Origin: JBBIMP01 sp037444305
GTDB lineage: Bacteria > Acidobacteriota > UBA6911
NCBI GenBank assembly: GCA_037444305.1
Contig: JBBIMP010000027.1
Location: forward strand, 1 to 64,000
Direction of reading: 5' to 3'
DNA: 64,000 nucleotides
The notes under the pieces are model-generated. The model saw only the letters and a list, made by a program, of their open reading frames with translations. It did not search any database and was not told the origin of the DNA. Both the position numbers and the translations under genes were made by a program. Shown one piece after another: positions 1 to 7,801 of the stretch; position 1 is the stretch's first letter; every line of letters begins with the position of its first letter.

Positions 1-6
1 GAGGAA

Positions 7-83
<77 letters not shown>

Positions 84-102
84 GCTCGGTTAGAAGCGCT
101 GA

Positions 103-131
103 ATCATAGCGTATCACCCATGAGCACGCAA
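103..131 (-). promoter_or_regulatory. Sigma-70-type promoter of tRNA-Asp
   Basis: Reading the minus strand, TTGCGT (131-126) and TATGAT (108-103) are separated by exactly 17 bases. Transcription would start about 13 bases before the mature tRNA end at 83. Spacing and distance are near ideal, so the promoter call is good, although it is a sequence match only. Confidence 0.75.
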
Positions 132-151
132 CACCAAATGAACGATTTTTC

Positions 152-1006
152 TCATTTTGCCGGAGGAAATCGCGCTGCCATGGAAAGCCATTCGCCGCGC
201 AGTTTCCTGCCGCTCGGCTCCAGCCCCACCGCCCTGAGCGCGGCGCTCATTTCCGTTTCATCCTCCGCCTGTAGTCCCGAAATCAGCACGCGGCCGCCAC
301 GCCGCGTGTTGCGCGCGAGCGCATCCGTTTCCGCCAGGAGCGTGCGCCGGTCCAGGTTGGCAAGCACCAGATCGTACTCTCCCGATCCCGCCCCATCGAG
401 CGCGGCGACACGCAGTTCCAATTCACCGCCCATTTCGTTCCACGCCGCATACTCCAGCGCACATTCGATGGCCTCGGGATCGTTGTCCAATCCCACGGCT
501 CTCGCAGCCCCCAGGCGGATGGCCGCCATGGCTAATATCCCGCTTCCCGTCCCCAGGTCCAGGACCTGCTCGCCTCCTGTGATCTTCTCCTCCAGCCATT
601 CGAGCAGCATCTGCGTGGTCTCGTGATACCCGGTGCCGAACGCACGCCCCGGATCGATGATCAGCCCGATCTCGCTATCCCGCAGATCCACCGGATTCCA
701 GCTCTGCCGAATGACGAACCGGCGCCCCACGCGGACCGGCAGGATAGAGGCCGCCCATCCGGCGTTCCAGTCCTGGTCCGGAAGCGCGCATACCTCGATG
801 GATGCCTCGCCGCCTGCCCCCAGCTGCTCGAGTGCGAGCCGGATTCTCGCCGGCATTTCCGCATGCCACTCCTCGGCCGCCCAGTAAAGATGCATGGCGC
901 TCTCCTCTTCCCAAGCGCCCAGCAAGCGCTCACGGTCGAGCAGTGCAGGCAGTTCCGCGAGGTCAATGGCGGCGGTGATCCGAACGTCCACGAAGCTCTT
1001 TTTCAT
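152..1006 (-). CDS. prmA: Ribosomal protein L11 methyltransferase-like protein (PrmA family)
   Basis: Predicted 284-residue SAM-dependent methyltransferase, close to the usual PrmA length of about 290. The PrmA signature DPGRAFGTGYHETT is present, followed by the SAM-binding motif I VLDLGTGSGILAMAA and the catalytic-region motif LANLDRRTL. PrmA trimethylates ribosomal protein L11 in the cytoplasm; that substrate is known for the family and inferred here. The reading frame is open far upstream, but only the part from about 1006 looks like the family. The ATG at 1006 (MKKSFVDV) is chosen because a GGAG lies 10 bases upstream; an ATG at 1039 is a possible alternative. The N-terminal substrate-recognition region is weakly conserved, so a related protein methyltransferase cannot be excluded. 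Confidence 0.85.
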   Translation of the reverse strand: MKKSFVDVRITAAIDLAELPALLDRERLLGAWEEESAMHLYWAAEEWHAEMPARIRLALEQLGAGGEASIEVCALPDQDWNAGWAASILPVRVGRRFVIRQSWNPVDLRDSEIGLIIDPGRAFGTGYHETTQMLLEWLEEKITGGEQVLDLGTGSGILAMAAIRLGAARAVGLDNDPEAIECALEYAAWNEMGGELELRVAALDGAGSGEYDLVLANLDRRTLLAETDALARNTRRGGRVLISGLQAEDETEMSAALRAVGLEPSGRKLRGEWLSMAARFPPAK

Positions 1007-1557
1007 TTCTCCATCGCTCCCGTCGTGCCCCAGAACCATATTCTCAGGAGCATCGCCGATCAACCTCGAGACATAAAAATCACCCCTTCCGGAGCGAAAA
1101 AACCTGCATGAAATTTTTTTCAAAAAATCTCTTGACAGCCGAATCGGACTCTGACAAATTATGGCTCGGTCGTTGCAATTCGCGAGACCTTGAACACCGG
1201 CAGATGAGCGACGGATGGGCCTAATAAGTTTGTTCGTTGCACTAGGCGGCCGGAGCTGGCAGGACGAGAAAAATATAAAATCGCCTGTCAGTGTTACCGG
1301 GAGAAAGCCCCGGTAACGGGTAGCGCCCGCCAGCCGAAACTGACTTCCGGGCAACGGGAGTCAGGATTCCGAAAGGGTCGGGTCAAGGAAACGGGGTTGC
1401 AGCGGCCAATTTTTTTTGCCCGAACTCCCTTTCCCCGCCCTGCGCCCAGACCTCCCGGATTTTTCCCCCCACAAAACCCTCTGCGTTGCATTGCGCCTTC
1501 CCCCGCTGCATGCCGGTTGTGATAAAATCCCGCTTCCTTTAGCCATCTGGTGAAAGC
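1007..1557. other. Intergenic region with tandem hairpins, between divergent prmA-like and RND genes
   Basis: This 551-base stretch has no convincing gene. It holds two strong hairpins: 1293-1301 pairs perfectly with 1309-1317 over a 7-base loop, and 1340-1348 pairs with 1356-1364 with one G-T pair. Neither is followed by a T tract in the plus direction, so they do not look like simple terminators. An isolated TTGACA at 1132-1137 has only a poor -10 (AATTAT, 19-base spacing) after it. No known riboswitch consensus was recognised. Confidence 0.5.
1520..1528 (+). promoter_or_regulatory. Extended -10 promoter element for the RND exporter gene
   Basis: The sequence TGATAAAAT matches an extended -10 (TG-N-TATAAT type). 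A transcript would start near 1535, about 23 bases before the GTG at 1558. No good -35 is visible at the usual distance, which is tolerated with extended -10 elements. The position supports the GTG start of the downstream gene. Confidence 0.45.
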
Positions 1558-3996
1558 GTGCACTCGAATCCCGAAGGGCCGCCCTCTGCCTTTGCCCGAC
1601 ACTACCGCCGAATCGTGCTGGGCCACCCGCTGTCGATAGTCCTCCTCTTCCTCGCCGCCCTCTTTTTTTTCGGGTACCACCTGCGCAGTTTTCGCATGGA
1701 TGCGTCCAGCGATTCCCTTGTGCTCGAAAACGACCGCGACCTGAAATACTACGAGGCCACGCGCGCGCTTTTCGGTTCCGACGATTACGTCATCCTGGCG
1801 CTGAGCCACCCAGAGGGAGTATTCACGCAGAGCGTCCTCGATACCATCCGGGACCTGAGCGGCGAACTGGGGACGCTTTCCAACATCGAGAGCGTGACCA
1901 GCATTCTGACCGTGCCCCTCTTCCACAGCCCCCCGGTCACGATTTACGAGATGGGGAGCGGCTTCAAGACCCTCCTCATGGAAGGCTGCGATCGTGAAGC
2001 GGCCGCCAGGGAACTCACTGCCAGCCCTCTGTGGCGGAACAATCTCGTCTCCCCCGACGGAAAAACCACGTCTATTGTCCTGACCTTCCGTCCGGATGAG
2101 GCATTCACCTCGCTGAGGAATGAAAGGTACCGGCTCCGGCGCGCCGTCGCGGACGGCCGCGCCTCAGGGGCGGAGCGGGCCACCCTGGAAAAATTCGATA
2201 GCGAGTACAAGGCGGCCCACGCGGAGCTTTCTTCCCGCAGAAGGCAGGATGTCCGCACACTTCGAGAAATCCTCTCCCGCTACCGCGCCCGGGGCTTTGA
2301 AATCGTCGAGTCGGGCCTGCCCATGATCGTGGCCGACATGGTCACCTACATCGAGAGGGACATCGTCGTCTTCGGGATCGCGGTGGTCCTGTTCCTGGCG
2401 CTGGTCCTCACCCTCGTTTTCCGTGAGCTCCGCTGGACGGTGCTGCCGATTCTGACCTGCTCCATCCCCGTGGTCTTCATGATGGGCTACCTGGGCCTCA
2501 CGGGCTGGGAAACCACCGTGGTAACGGCCAATTTCTCGTCGCTCCTGCTCATCATCTCGATGCAGAACTGCATCTACGTCATCGTCAGATTCAGGGAGTT
2601 GCACGCCCGTTCCCCCGAGCTTGCCAAGGAGGACATCCTCTTCCAGTCGGTGCGGCAGGTCAGCGTCCCCTGCGCGTTTGCCTCGGCCACCGCCATGGTG
2701 GGCTTCGCCGCCCTCATGGTGAGCGGCATCCGCCCCGTGATAGATTTCGGAATCCTGATGTCCACCGGTCTCGGGCTGGCCTACGCGGTGAATTTCATCT
2801 TCTTCCCGGCCGCCATCATGCTGCTTCCCCAGGGACCGGTTCCCGCCCGGAAGTTCGCCGTTTTGGAAAGATCCCCGGTTTCCTTCCTGGCAGAGTTCAG
2901 CCTCGGGCACGGCAAGGCCATTATCATCGGTGCGGCCGCATGCGTGGCCGTCGGCGCTGTCGGGATTTCCCGGCTGGAAGTCGAAAACCGGTTCATCGAT
3001 TACTTTCGCGCCTTCACCCCCATATCCCGCGGGCTGGTGCTGATCGACCAACGGCTGGGCGGGACCACCTCGCTGGAGGTCGTGCTGGACGGAGGGGAGC
3101 GGGACTACTGGCTCGAACCCCGGAATCTCGAGGCCCTGCGGAAGATTCACCGTTTCATCGAGAGCCTGGACAACATCGGCAAGGTCTCCTCCCTGGACAG
3201 CCTGGTCACCATCCTGACCCGCGTCAATGACGGGATCCCGCCGAACCGGTTCATCCTCGGGCTGGCCCGCGCCACGCTCGGCGAGCAGATGCGCCGGGCC
3301 TATCTCTCCCCTTATGTCACGGAGGATTTCTCCAGAGCGAGAATCTTCGTGCGCATACCCGAGTCCAGCCCGACCCTGAGGCGCGACGCCCTGCTGACGG
3401 AACTTTCGGGTTTTCTCCGCAACGAAATGAACCTGCCGGAAGACAAGGCAAGGATCACCGGCCTGTTCGTCCTCTACAACAATCTCCTCAAAAGCCTTTT
3501 CGATTCCCAGATCAAGACCATCGCCATGGTCTTTGCGGCCATCTACACCATGCTGGTGATTCTCTTCCGGTCGCCCTTCGCGGCACTGGCGGGAATCCTG
3601 CCGGCGACGCTCCCGGTTTTCATCGTCCTCGGGACGATGGGGATACTCGGCATCTCGCTGGACATCATGTCGATCATGATTGCCTCCGTGACGATGGGGA
3701 TTGCCGTGGACAACATGATCCAGTACAAGTTCCGCTTCAGGTCCGAATACCGAGCCGGGCGCGACTACGCCCTGGCGACACGAAGGTCCCACAACAGCAT
3801 CGGCCTGGCGATCCTCTACTCCAACCTCACGATCGTATCGGGATTCGCCATACTCGCGCTTTCGAACTTCATCCCCACCGTCTATTTCGGCCTCTTCACA
3901 AGCCTGGCGATGGCCGCCGGTTTCTCGGCCTCGTTGACCGTGCTCCCGATGCTTCTCGGGTGGTGGCGGCCCTTCGGCCCCGAGTCTGAGAAGTAA
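1558..3996 (+). CDS. RND-superfamily exporter (MMPL/COG1033 type)
   Basis: 812-residue inner-membrane protein with the duplicated layout of the RND superfamily. There is one membrane helix near residues 18-38, a large periplasmic loop, and a block of about five helices near 265-420. A second single helix near 455-475, a second loop and a second five-helix block near 660-805 follow. The short two-half form without HAE1-type extra domains matches the predicted exporter group related to MMPL proteins, which use the proton gradient to move lipids or hydrophobic compounds. The substrate is unknown. The start is GTG; the first helix begins soon after it, and an extended -10 lies just upstream, so this start is preferred. 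No membrane-fusion or outer-membrane partner gene is adjacent. Confidence 0.85.
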   Translation: MHSNPEGPPSAFARHYRRIVLGHPLSIVLLFLAALFFFGYHLRSFRMDASSDSLVLENDRDLKYYEATRALFGSDDYVILALSHPEGVFTQSVLDTIRDLSGELGTLSNIESVTSILTVPLFHSPPVTIYEMGSGFKTLLMEGCDREAAARELTASPLWRNNLVSPDGKTTSIVLTFRPDEAFTSLRNERYRLRRAVADGRASGAERATLEKFDSEYKAAHAELSSRRRQDVRTLREILSRYRARGFEIVESGLPMIVADMVTYIERDIVVFGIAVVLFLALVLTLVFRELRWTVLPILTCSIPVVFMMGYLGLTGWETTVVTANFSSLLLIISMQNCIYVIVRFRELHARSPELAKEDILFQSVRQVSVPCAFASATAMVGFAALMVSGIRPVIDFGILMSTGLGLAYAVNFIFFPAAIMLLPQGPVPARKFAVLERSPVSFLAEFSLGHGKAIIIGAAACVAVGAVGISRLEVENRFIDYFRAFTPISRGLVLIDQRLGGTTSLEVVLDGGERDYWLEPRNLEALRKIHRFIESLDNIGKVSSLDSLVTILTRVNDGIPPNRFILGLARATLGEQMRRAYLSPYVTEDFSRARIFVRIPESSPTLRRDALLTELSGFLRNEMNLPEDKARITGLFVLYNNLLKSLFDSQIKTIAMVFAAIYTMLVILFRSPFAALAGILPATLPVFIVLGTMGILGISLDIMSIMIASVTMGIAVDNMIQYKFRFRSEYRAGRDYALATRRSHNSIGLAILYSNLTIVSGFAILALSNFIPTVYFGLFTSLAMAAGFSASLTVLPMLLGWWRPFGPESEK

Positions 3997-4116
3997 GGCT
4001 GCCTTTGTCACGGGCCCGGTTTTTCGTCCGGATTCCAAAGCCGGCATGGGCGGTTCGGTCACAACGGCCTTTGGGGGAAACAGCAGGGCGATTTGCGGCG
4101 GCGGAAGCGAACGCGC

Positions 4117-4222
4117 GTTAAAGAGAAGGGGCCGGGAATGGGAGAATCCCGAAGGGGTCCGGCAGGAAAGCCCCGGCGCGAGCCCCGGGGATACTGAACA
4201 GAAGCGGAGAAAAACCCTGTGA
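4117..4222 (+). repeat. Diverged half copy of the dispersed palindromic repeat found at 28998-29303
   Basis: Positions 4148-4190 align with 29045-29088 at roughly four bases in five, sharing the cores GTCC..CAGGAAAGC and AGCCCCGGG. A second block (ACCCTGTGAGGGCG near 4213) follows at similar spacing to GCCCTGCAAGGGCG at 29115. GCGTTAAAG at the left resembles GCGCTTAAA at 29022. The mirror-image half and the outer inverted repeats of the larger copy are missing. It sits between the RND gene and the convergent secreted-protein gene. Confidence 0.6.
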
Positions 4223-4245
4223 GGGCGGCGCGCACGAGACTGCGA

Positions 4246-4695
4246 TCATCGCGGCGCCTTGGCGGCGCCGGCCGCACCCCCCTCCCTGGTGATGCTGAAT
4301 TCCCCGTCGCCGATTTTCTGGCCCTGGGAGCTTACGCTGAATGTCCCGCTGATCGTCTTGCCCTTGAGGGGGCCCCGGATATCGACCTCCAGCGGAGCCT
4401 CGCCGAACTTGAAAACCAGCCACGCCGAAAAGACCATCTTTTCGAGCTTGATCCTGTCCAGCTCGCCCGAGTATTGAATGCCGCCCGGAGCTGTGACCAC
4501 CATTTTGCCCCTGACGGCCCCGGCCTGGTCGCGTTCGAAGGCCACTACGATGTCTCCCGACGGCGGTCCGCCTTCGGGCCCGGTGGCCTTGCCCTTCCAT
4601 GTTCCGATGAGCAGCGACGAATCGTCAGCCAAGGCGGGAGCCATGAGGGCCATCATTACCGCAATCCCTGTCACTCCTGCGAAACGCGTCATCAT
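4246..4695 (-). CDS. Small secreted protein of unknown function
   Basis: 149 residues with a clear N-terminal signal peptide: a hydrophobic stretch up to ALA-D at about residue 24. The mature part is about 125 residues and looks all-beta (alternating hydrophobic residues, many Gly), ending in an Ala-rich tail. No family was recognised with certainty. It resembles small periplasmic proteins that begin ...LIGTWKGK and are often annotated as hypothetical in environmental genomes. Two adjacent ATG codons (4695 and 4692) are possible starts. It is convergent with the RND gene and divergent from the NYN-domain gene. Confidence 0.7.
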   Translation of the reverse strand: MMTRFAGVTGIAVMMALMAPALADDSSLLIGTWKGKATGPEGGPPSGDIVVAFERDQAGAVRGKMVVTAPGGIQYSGELDRIKLEKMVFSAWLVFKFGEAPLEVDIRGPLKGKTISGTFSVSSQGQKIGDGEFSITREGGAAGAAKAPR

Positions 4696-4812
4696 TTACC
4701 ACCCCCAAGTTTGCGATCCCGGCGGCTTTCCAAATCCTGCCGGCGGCATTATCCTTATCGCGGATTCACGGCCGCCGGCCGAGCCCCCGCATCCTGAACC
4801 GGTGCTCTTGAT

Positions 4813-5277
4813 ATGCCATATTGGATGGACGGAAACAACCTGATCGGACAGCCGGTGGAGATGTCCCGCGAAGACCGGCGGACCCGCGTGGCGTTTCTTC
4901 AGACCCTCGGCCGCTTTCGCCGCGAGCGCGGGGGCCGCTTCACGGTTTTCTTCGACGGGGAGGATCCTGAAGGCTCCGCCTCCCCGCCCGGCGTGCAGGT
5001 CCGCTATTGTGCTCCACGCTCGGCCGACGACGAAATCCTCTACCGGTTGGCCGGCGCGCGGACGCCGTCGGAGGTCACCGTAGTGACGAACGACCGCGCG
5101 CTGGCCGCGCGCGCCCGCTCAGCCGGGGCCCGTCTGCTGACCTGGCAGCAGTTCGTCTCCGCGATGCAGCGCTCCCCGGGCGCCCCCGCGCGCAGAGCGG
5201 AGCCGCCCGGGGAAAAGCAGATCGACGTAGACGAGTGGTCGAAATACTTCGGGCTCGATCCCGGCGCCCTCGACTGA
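4813..5277 (+). CDS. NYN-domain protein (YacP-like predicted ribonuclease)
   Basis: 154 residues. The start MPYWMDGNNL carries the conserved acidic DGNN motif of NYN/YacP domains, a branch of the PIN-like nuclease fold. Further acidic positions of the fold are visible (FFDGED near residue 48, SADDEIL near 72, VVTNDRAL near 94), consistent with a metal-binding nuclease site. Members act on RNA; YacP (Rae1) of Bacillus subtilis cleaves mRNA on ribosomes. The substrate here is inferred only. The C-terminal 40 residues form a charged extension. No strong ribosome-binding site precedes the ATG. Confidence 0.75.
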   Translation: MPYWMDGNNLIGQPVEMSREDRRTRVAFLQTLGRFRRERGGRFTVFFDGEDPEGSASPPGVQVRYCAPRSADDEILYRLAGARTPSEVTVVTNDRALAARARSAGARLLTWQQFVSAMQRSPGAPARRAEPPGEKQIDVDEWSKYFGLDPGALD

Positions 5278-5295
5278 AAAGCGGGGATCTCCGCC

Positions 5296-7323
5296 CTAGT
5301 TCGTCTCCCCTTTCCGCTTGAACTTCTCGAACCAGGCCATCAGGTAGGCCTGCTGCAGCATGCGGTGCGACGGCCTCCGCCACGCGTGAAACTCCTCCGG
5401 CATCCTCACGAGCAGCGTCTCCTTTTTCAGCATCTTGAGCGCGCGGTAGTATTCCTCGCTCTGTGCCATGGGCGTGCGCAGGTCCTCCTCGCCGGTCATC
5501 ACCATGGTCGGCGTCTTGACGTTGCCGACGTAGTGCAGCGGCGAGCGCACTGCGTATTCCATCGGGTCTTCCCACGGGTACTTCTGGAACTGGTCGTACC
5601 AGCTGACTCCGTCCGTCGTTCCGACGAACGAATGCCAGTTGATCACGGGGCGCATGGAGACGGCCGCGGCAAACCGGTCGGTGTGGCCGACGATCCAGGC
5701 CGTGAGCACTCCCCCGCCGCTGCCGCCGCACACGAAGAGGTTGCGTTCGTCGATGAAGCCCTTGGCCACCGCGGCATCCACCCCGGTCATCAGGTCGTCA
5801 TAATCCTTGCCGGGGTAGCTGTACTGGATGCCGTTGACGAAGTCCTGTCCATAGCCGGTGCTTCCCCTTGGATTGGTCCAGAGCACCGCGTAGCCCTCGG
5901 CGGCGAAATTCTGAAACGCCCAGTTGAAGCCCACGTTGTACATCGACCAGGGCCCTCCGTGGATCCAGAGGACCATGGGATACTTCTTGCCCGGCTGGAA
6001 GCCGGGCGGCTTCATCAGCCACCCCTGGATCTTCCACCCGCCGGTCGAAGTCCACCAGAGCTCCTCGGCTTCCCCGAGCTGGATGCCGGCGAGCACGTCC
6101 GCGTTGACATCCACGAGCGTCTTCAATCCCGCCGGATTCTTCGCCGCGAAGGTGACCAGGTGTCCAGGCTGGTGATGGGTCGATCGGATCGCCGCAAACT
6201 GCCCGGTGTCGGAAAGCGAGAAGGATCCCAGCATGTGCACGCCGCCGGTCAGCTTCACGGGCTTCCCGTCCACGGGCAGGAAACAGACGTTGCTGCTCCC
6301 CCGCTCTTCCATCGAGTAGTAAATGCCCGAGCCGTCGTGATTCCAGACGATGTTGGACGGGGAGCTGGGCAGGTCGCCCGCCCAGAGTTTTTTGTTTTCC
6401 CCGCCGGCTCCCATGACGTAGATGCTCGACAGGTGGCTCGTGTACTTCCGGTCGTCATACCCCGTATAGGCCACCAACTTCCCGTCGGGGGACACGGTGG
6501 GCCCTCGATCCGGCCCCTTGCGCTCGGTCAGCGTTTTGATCTCGAGGCTGTCCAGGCTGACGTAGTAGATCTCCCCGTCTCCTCTCAGGAACTCGGCGTC
6601 CGGCTTGCGCATGCCCGAGATGTACAGCCCCTTGCCGTCACGCGACCATTCCGGCTCCGAGTGGTTGAAGTCGCCGCTCGTGACCTGCCTGGGCGTGCCT
6701 CCGAGCACGGCATCGAGGACGAATACGTGGCTGTACCCCTTCGGCACGAAGCCGACACCGTCGCGGCGCCAGTTCGCCCTGTCGATGACGATGGCCGGCC
6801 GCGCCCACCGCGCCCCTTCCGGGCGGGCGGGAAGCTTGACGGGCAGTATCGGATTCTTGTCCTCGATGGTGGAGGTGAAGGCAAGCATTTTCCCGTCCGG
6901 AGACCAGGTAATGTCGCTGACTCCCTGCGTGAGGTGGGTGAGCTGGGCAACCTCGCGCGTATCGATCCACATCACGTGGATCTGGTTGGTTCCATCGCGG
7001 TTTGACAGAAAGGCAATCCGCCTTCCGTCGGGCGACCAGACGGGGGAGCTGTCCCGCCAGTTGCCGTGCGTGAGTTCCCGGATCCTGGCGCCGCCGATGT
7101 CGGTGATCCAGAGATTGGATTGGCTCTGGTCGTTCACCTTGTCGACGAATCCCCTGGAGAAGATGATCTGCGTTCCGTCGGGCGAGATTCTGGGAGACCC
7201 GACGGTTTCCATTTCCATGAACGTATCCATGGTCAGTCTGGTTTCCTTGCCTGTGCCCTGCACGCCCAGGGCGAGGGATGCGACCAGCGCGCATCCCAAC
7301 ACGACGATTCTGGCCTTCCTCAT
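5296..7323 (-). CDS. Secreted S9-family prolyl oligopeptidase-like peptidase
   Basis: 675 residues with an N-terminal signal peptide (MRKARIVVLG followed by a hydrophobic run). Residues 40-400 form a TolB/WD40-like beta-propeller with repeats such as SPRISPDGTQIIFS and SPVWSPDGRRIAFLS. The C-terminal alpha/beta-hydrolase domain carries the nucleophile motif GGSGGG near residue 534, an Asp in GEEDLRTP and a His in EFHAW. This is the S9 (acylaminoacyl-peptidase/dipeptidyl-peptidase) catalytic triad. It should cleave short peptides in the periplasm or outside the cell. The ATG at 7323 is chosen because AAAGGAG lies 8 bases upstream and the signal peptide starts there; the open frame continues upstream only as artefact into the N run. 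Confidence 0.92.
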   Translation of the reverse strand: MRKARIVVLGCALVASLALGVQGTGKETRLTMDTFMEMETVGSPRISPDGTQIIFSRGFVDKVNDQSQSNLWITDIGGARIRELTHGNWRDSSPVWSPDGRRIAFLSNRDGTNQIHVMWIDTREVAQLTHLTQGVSDITWSPDGKMLAFTSTIEDKNPILPVKLPARPEGARWARPAIVIDRANWRRDGVGFVPKGYSHVFVLDAVLGGTPRQVTSGDFNHSEPEWSRDGKGLYISGMRKPDAEFLRGDGEIYYVSLDSLEIKTLTERKGPDRGPTVSPDGKLVAYTGYDDRKYTSHLSSIYVMGAGGENKKLWAGDLPSSPSNIVWNHDGSGIYYSMEERGSSNVCFLPVDGKPVKLTGGVHMLGSFSLSDTGQFAAIRSTHHQPGHLVTFAAKNPAGLKTLVDVNADVLAGIQLGEAEELWWTSTGGWKIQGWLMKPPGFQPGKKYPMVLWIHGGPWSMYNVGFNWAFQNFAAEGYAVLWTNPRGSTGYGQDFVNGIQYSYPGKDYDDLMTGVDAAVAKGFIDERNLFVCGGSGGGVLTAWIVGHTDRFAAAVSMRPVINWHSFVGTTDGVSWYDQFQKYPWEDPMEYAVRSPLHYVGNVKTPTMVMTGEEDLRTPMAQSEEYYRALKMLKKETLLVRMPEEFHAWRRPSHRMLQQAYLMAWFEKFKRKGETN

Positions 7324-7748
7324 GGCAACTCTCCTTTCGTGTTCGCAACGGCAGGTTGCGTTCGACCCAATGCGGCGTACTCTATCACAGGCGTTCCCGT
7401 TCCGTGTGAAACTTGCGCCCGCGCCAAACCGGCAGCGGACTTTTGCCTTGTGCTTGCCCCGGCGAACGCTTATCGTCACTGATGTTCCGGTCCGGCAAGG
7501 GGACCATTTTCGTGCAGGAAGGCCCTGTGGCGGGTGTTTAGCCCGATGCCGACACCCGACCGGGAATCCGCACCATGGCCGGGCAGCTAGCCGATGAACC
7601 AACTTGCCACGCCCGCTGCGGGCGATAATCGAAGCCTGCGGCTGCTNNNNNNNNNNNNNNNNNNNNNNNNNNNNNNNNNNNNNNNNNNNNNNNNNNNNNN
7701 NNNNNNNNNNNNNNNNNNNNNNNNNNNNNNNNNNNNNNNNNNNNNNCG
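7324..7748. other. Intergenic region containing the scaffold gap
   Basis: About 265 bases of ordinary sequence precede the gap. They contain a weak promoter-like TGATAGAGT on the minus strand, about 60 bases upstream of the S9 peptidase start. An inverted GGGTGT/ACACCC pair lies near 7535-7555. Nothing else was recognised before the N run. Confidence 0.4.
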
Positions 7749-7801
7749 ATGAACCAACTTGCCACGCCCGCTGCGGGCGATAATCGAAGCCTGCGGCTGC
7801 T
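7592..7801. other. Assembly gap: 100 N flanked by identical 55-base ends
   Basis: Positions 7592-7646 and 7747-7801 are identical over 55 bases and touch the N run (7647-7746) exactly on both sides. This is what a scaffolder leaves when two contigs end in the same k-mer. It is most likely not a biological repeat. If the two copies are merged, a TAG at 7588-7590 lies in frame two codons before the ATG of the downstream transporter, which would fix that ATG as its earliest possible start. Confidence 0.9.

Noticed and set aside
1193..1364. Riboswitch upstream of the RND gene
   Set aside because: No consensus of the riboswitch classes I could recall fits, and the gene has a promoter downstream of the hairpins.
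2164..4062. 632-codon open frame on the minus strand
   Set aside because: It is antisense to the RND exporter, has a His/Asp/Glu/Arg/Gly-rich composition typical of shadow frames in GC-rich genes, and no recognisable domain.
5365..7005. 546-codon plus-strand open frame
   Set aside because: Antisense to the S9 peptidase, with composition typical of a shadow.
7592..7801. 55-base direct repeat as attachment site or tandem duplication
   Set aside because: The copies end exactly at an N run, which is best explained by assembly; no integrase is nearby.
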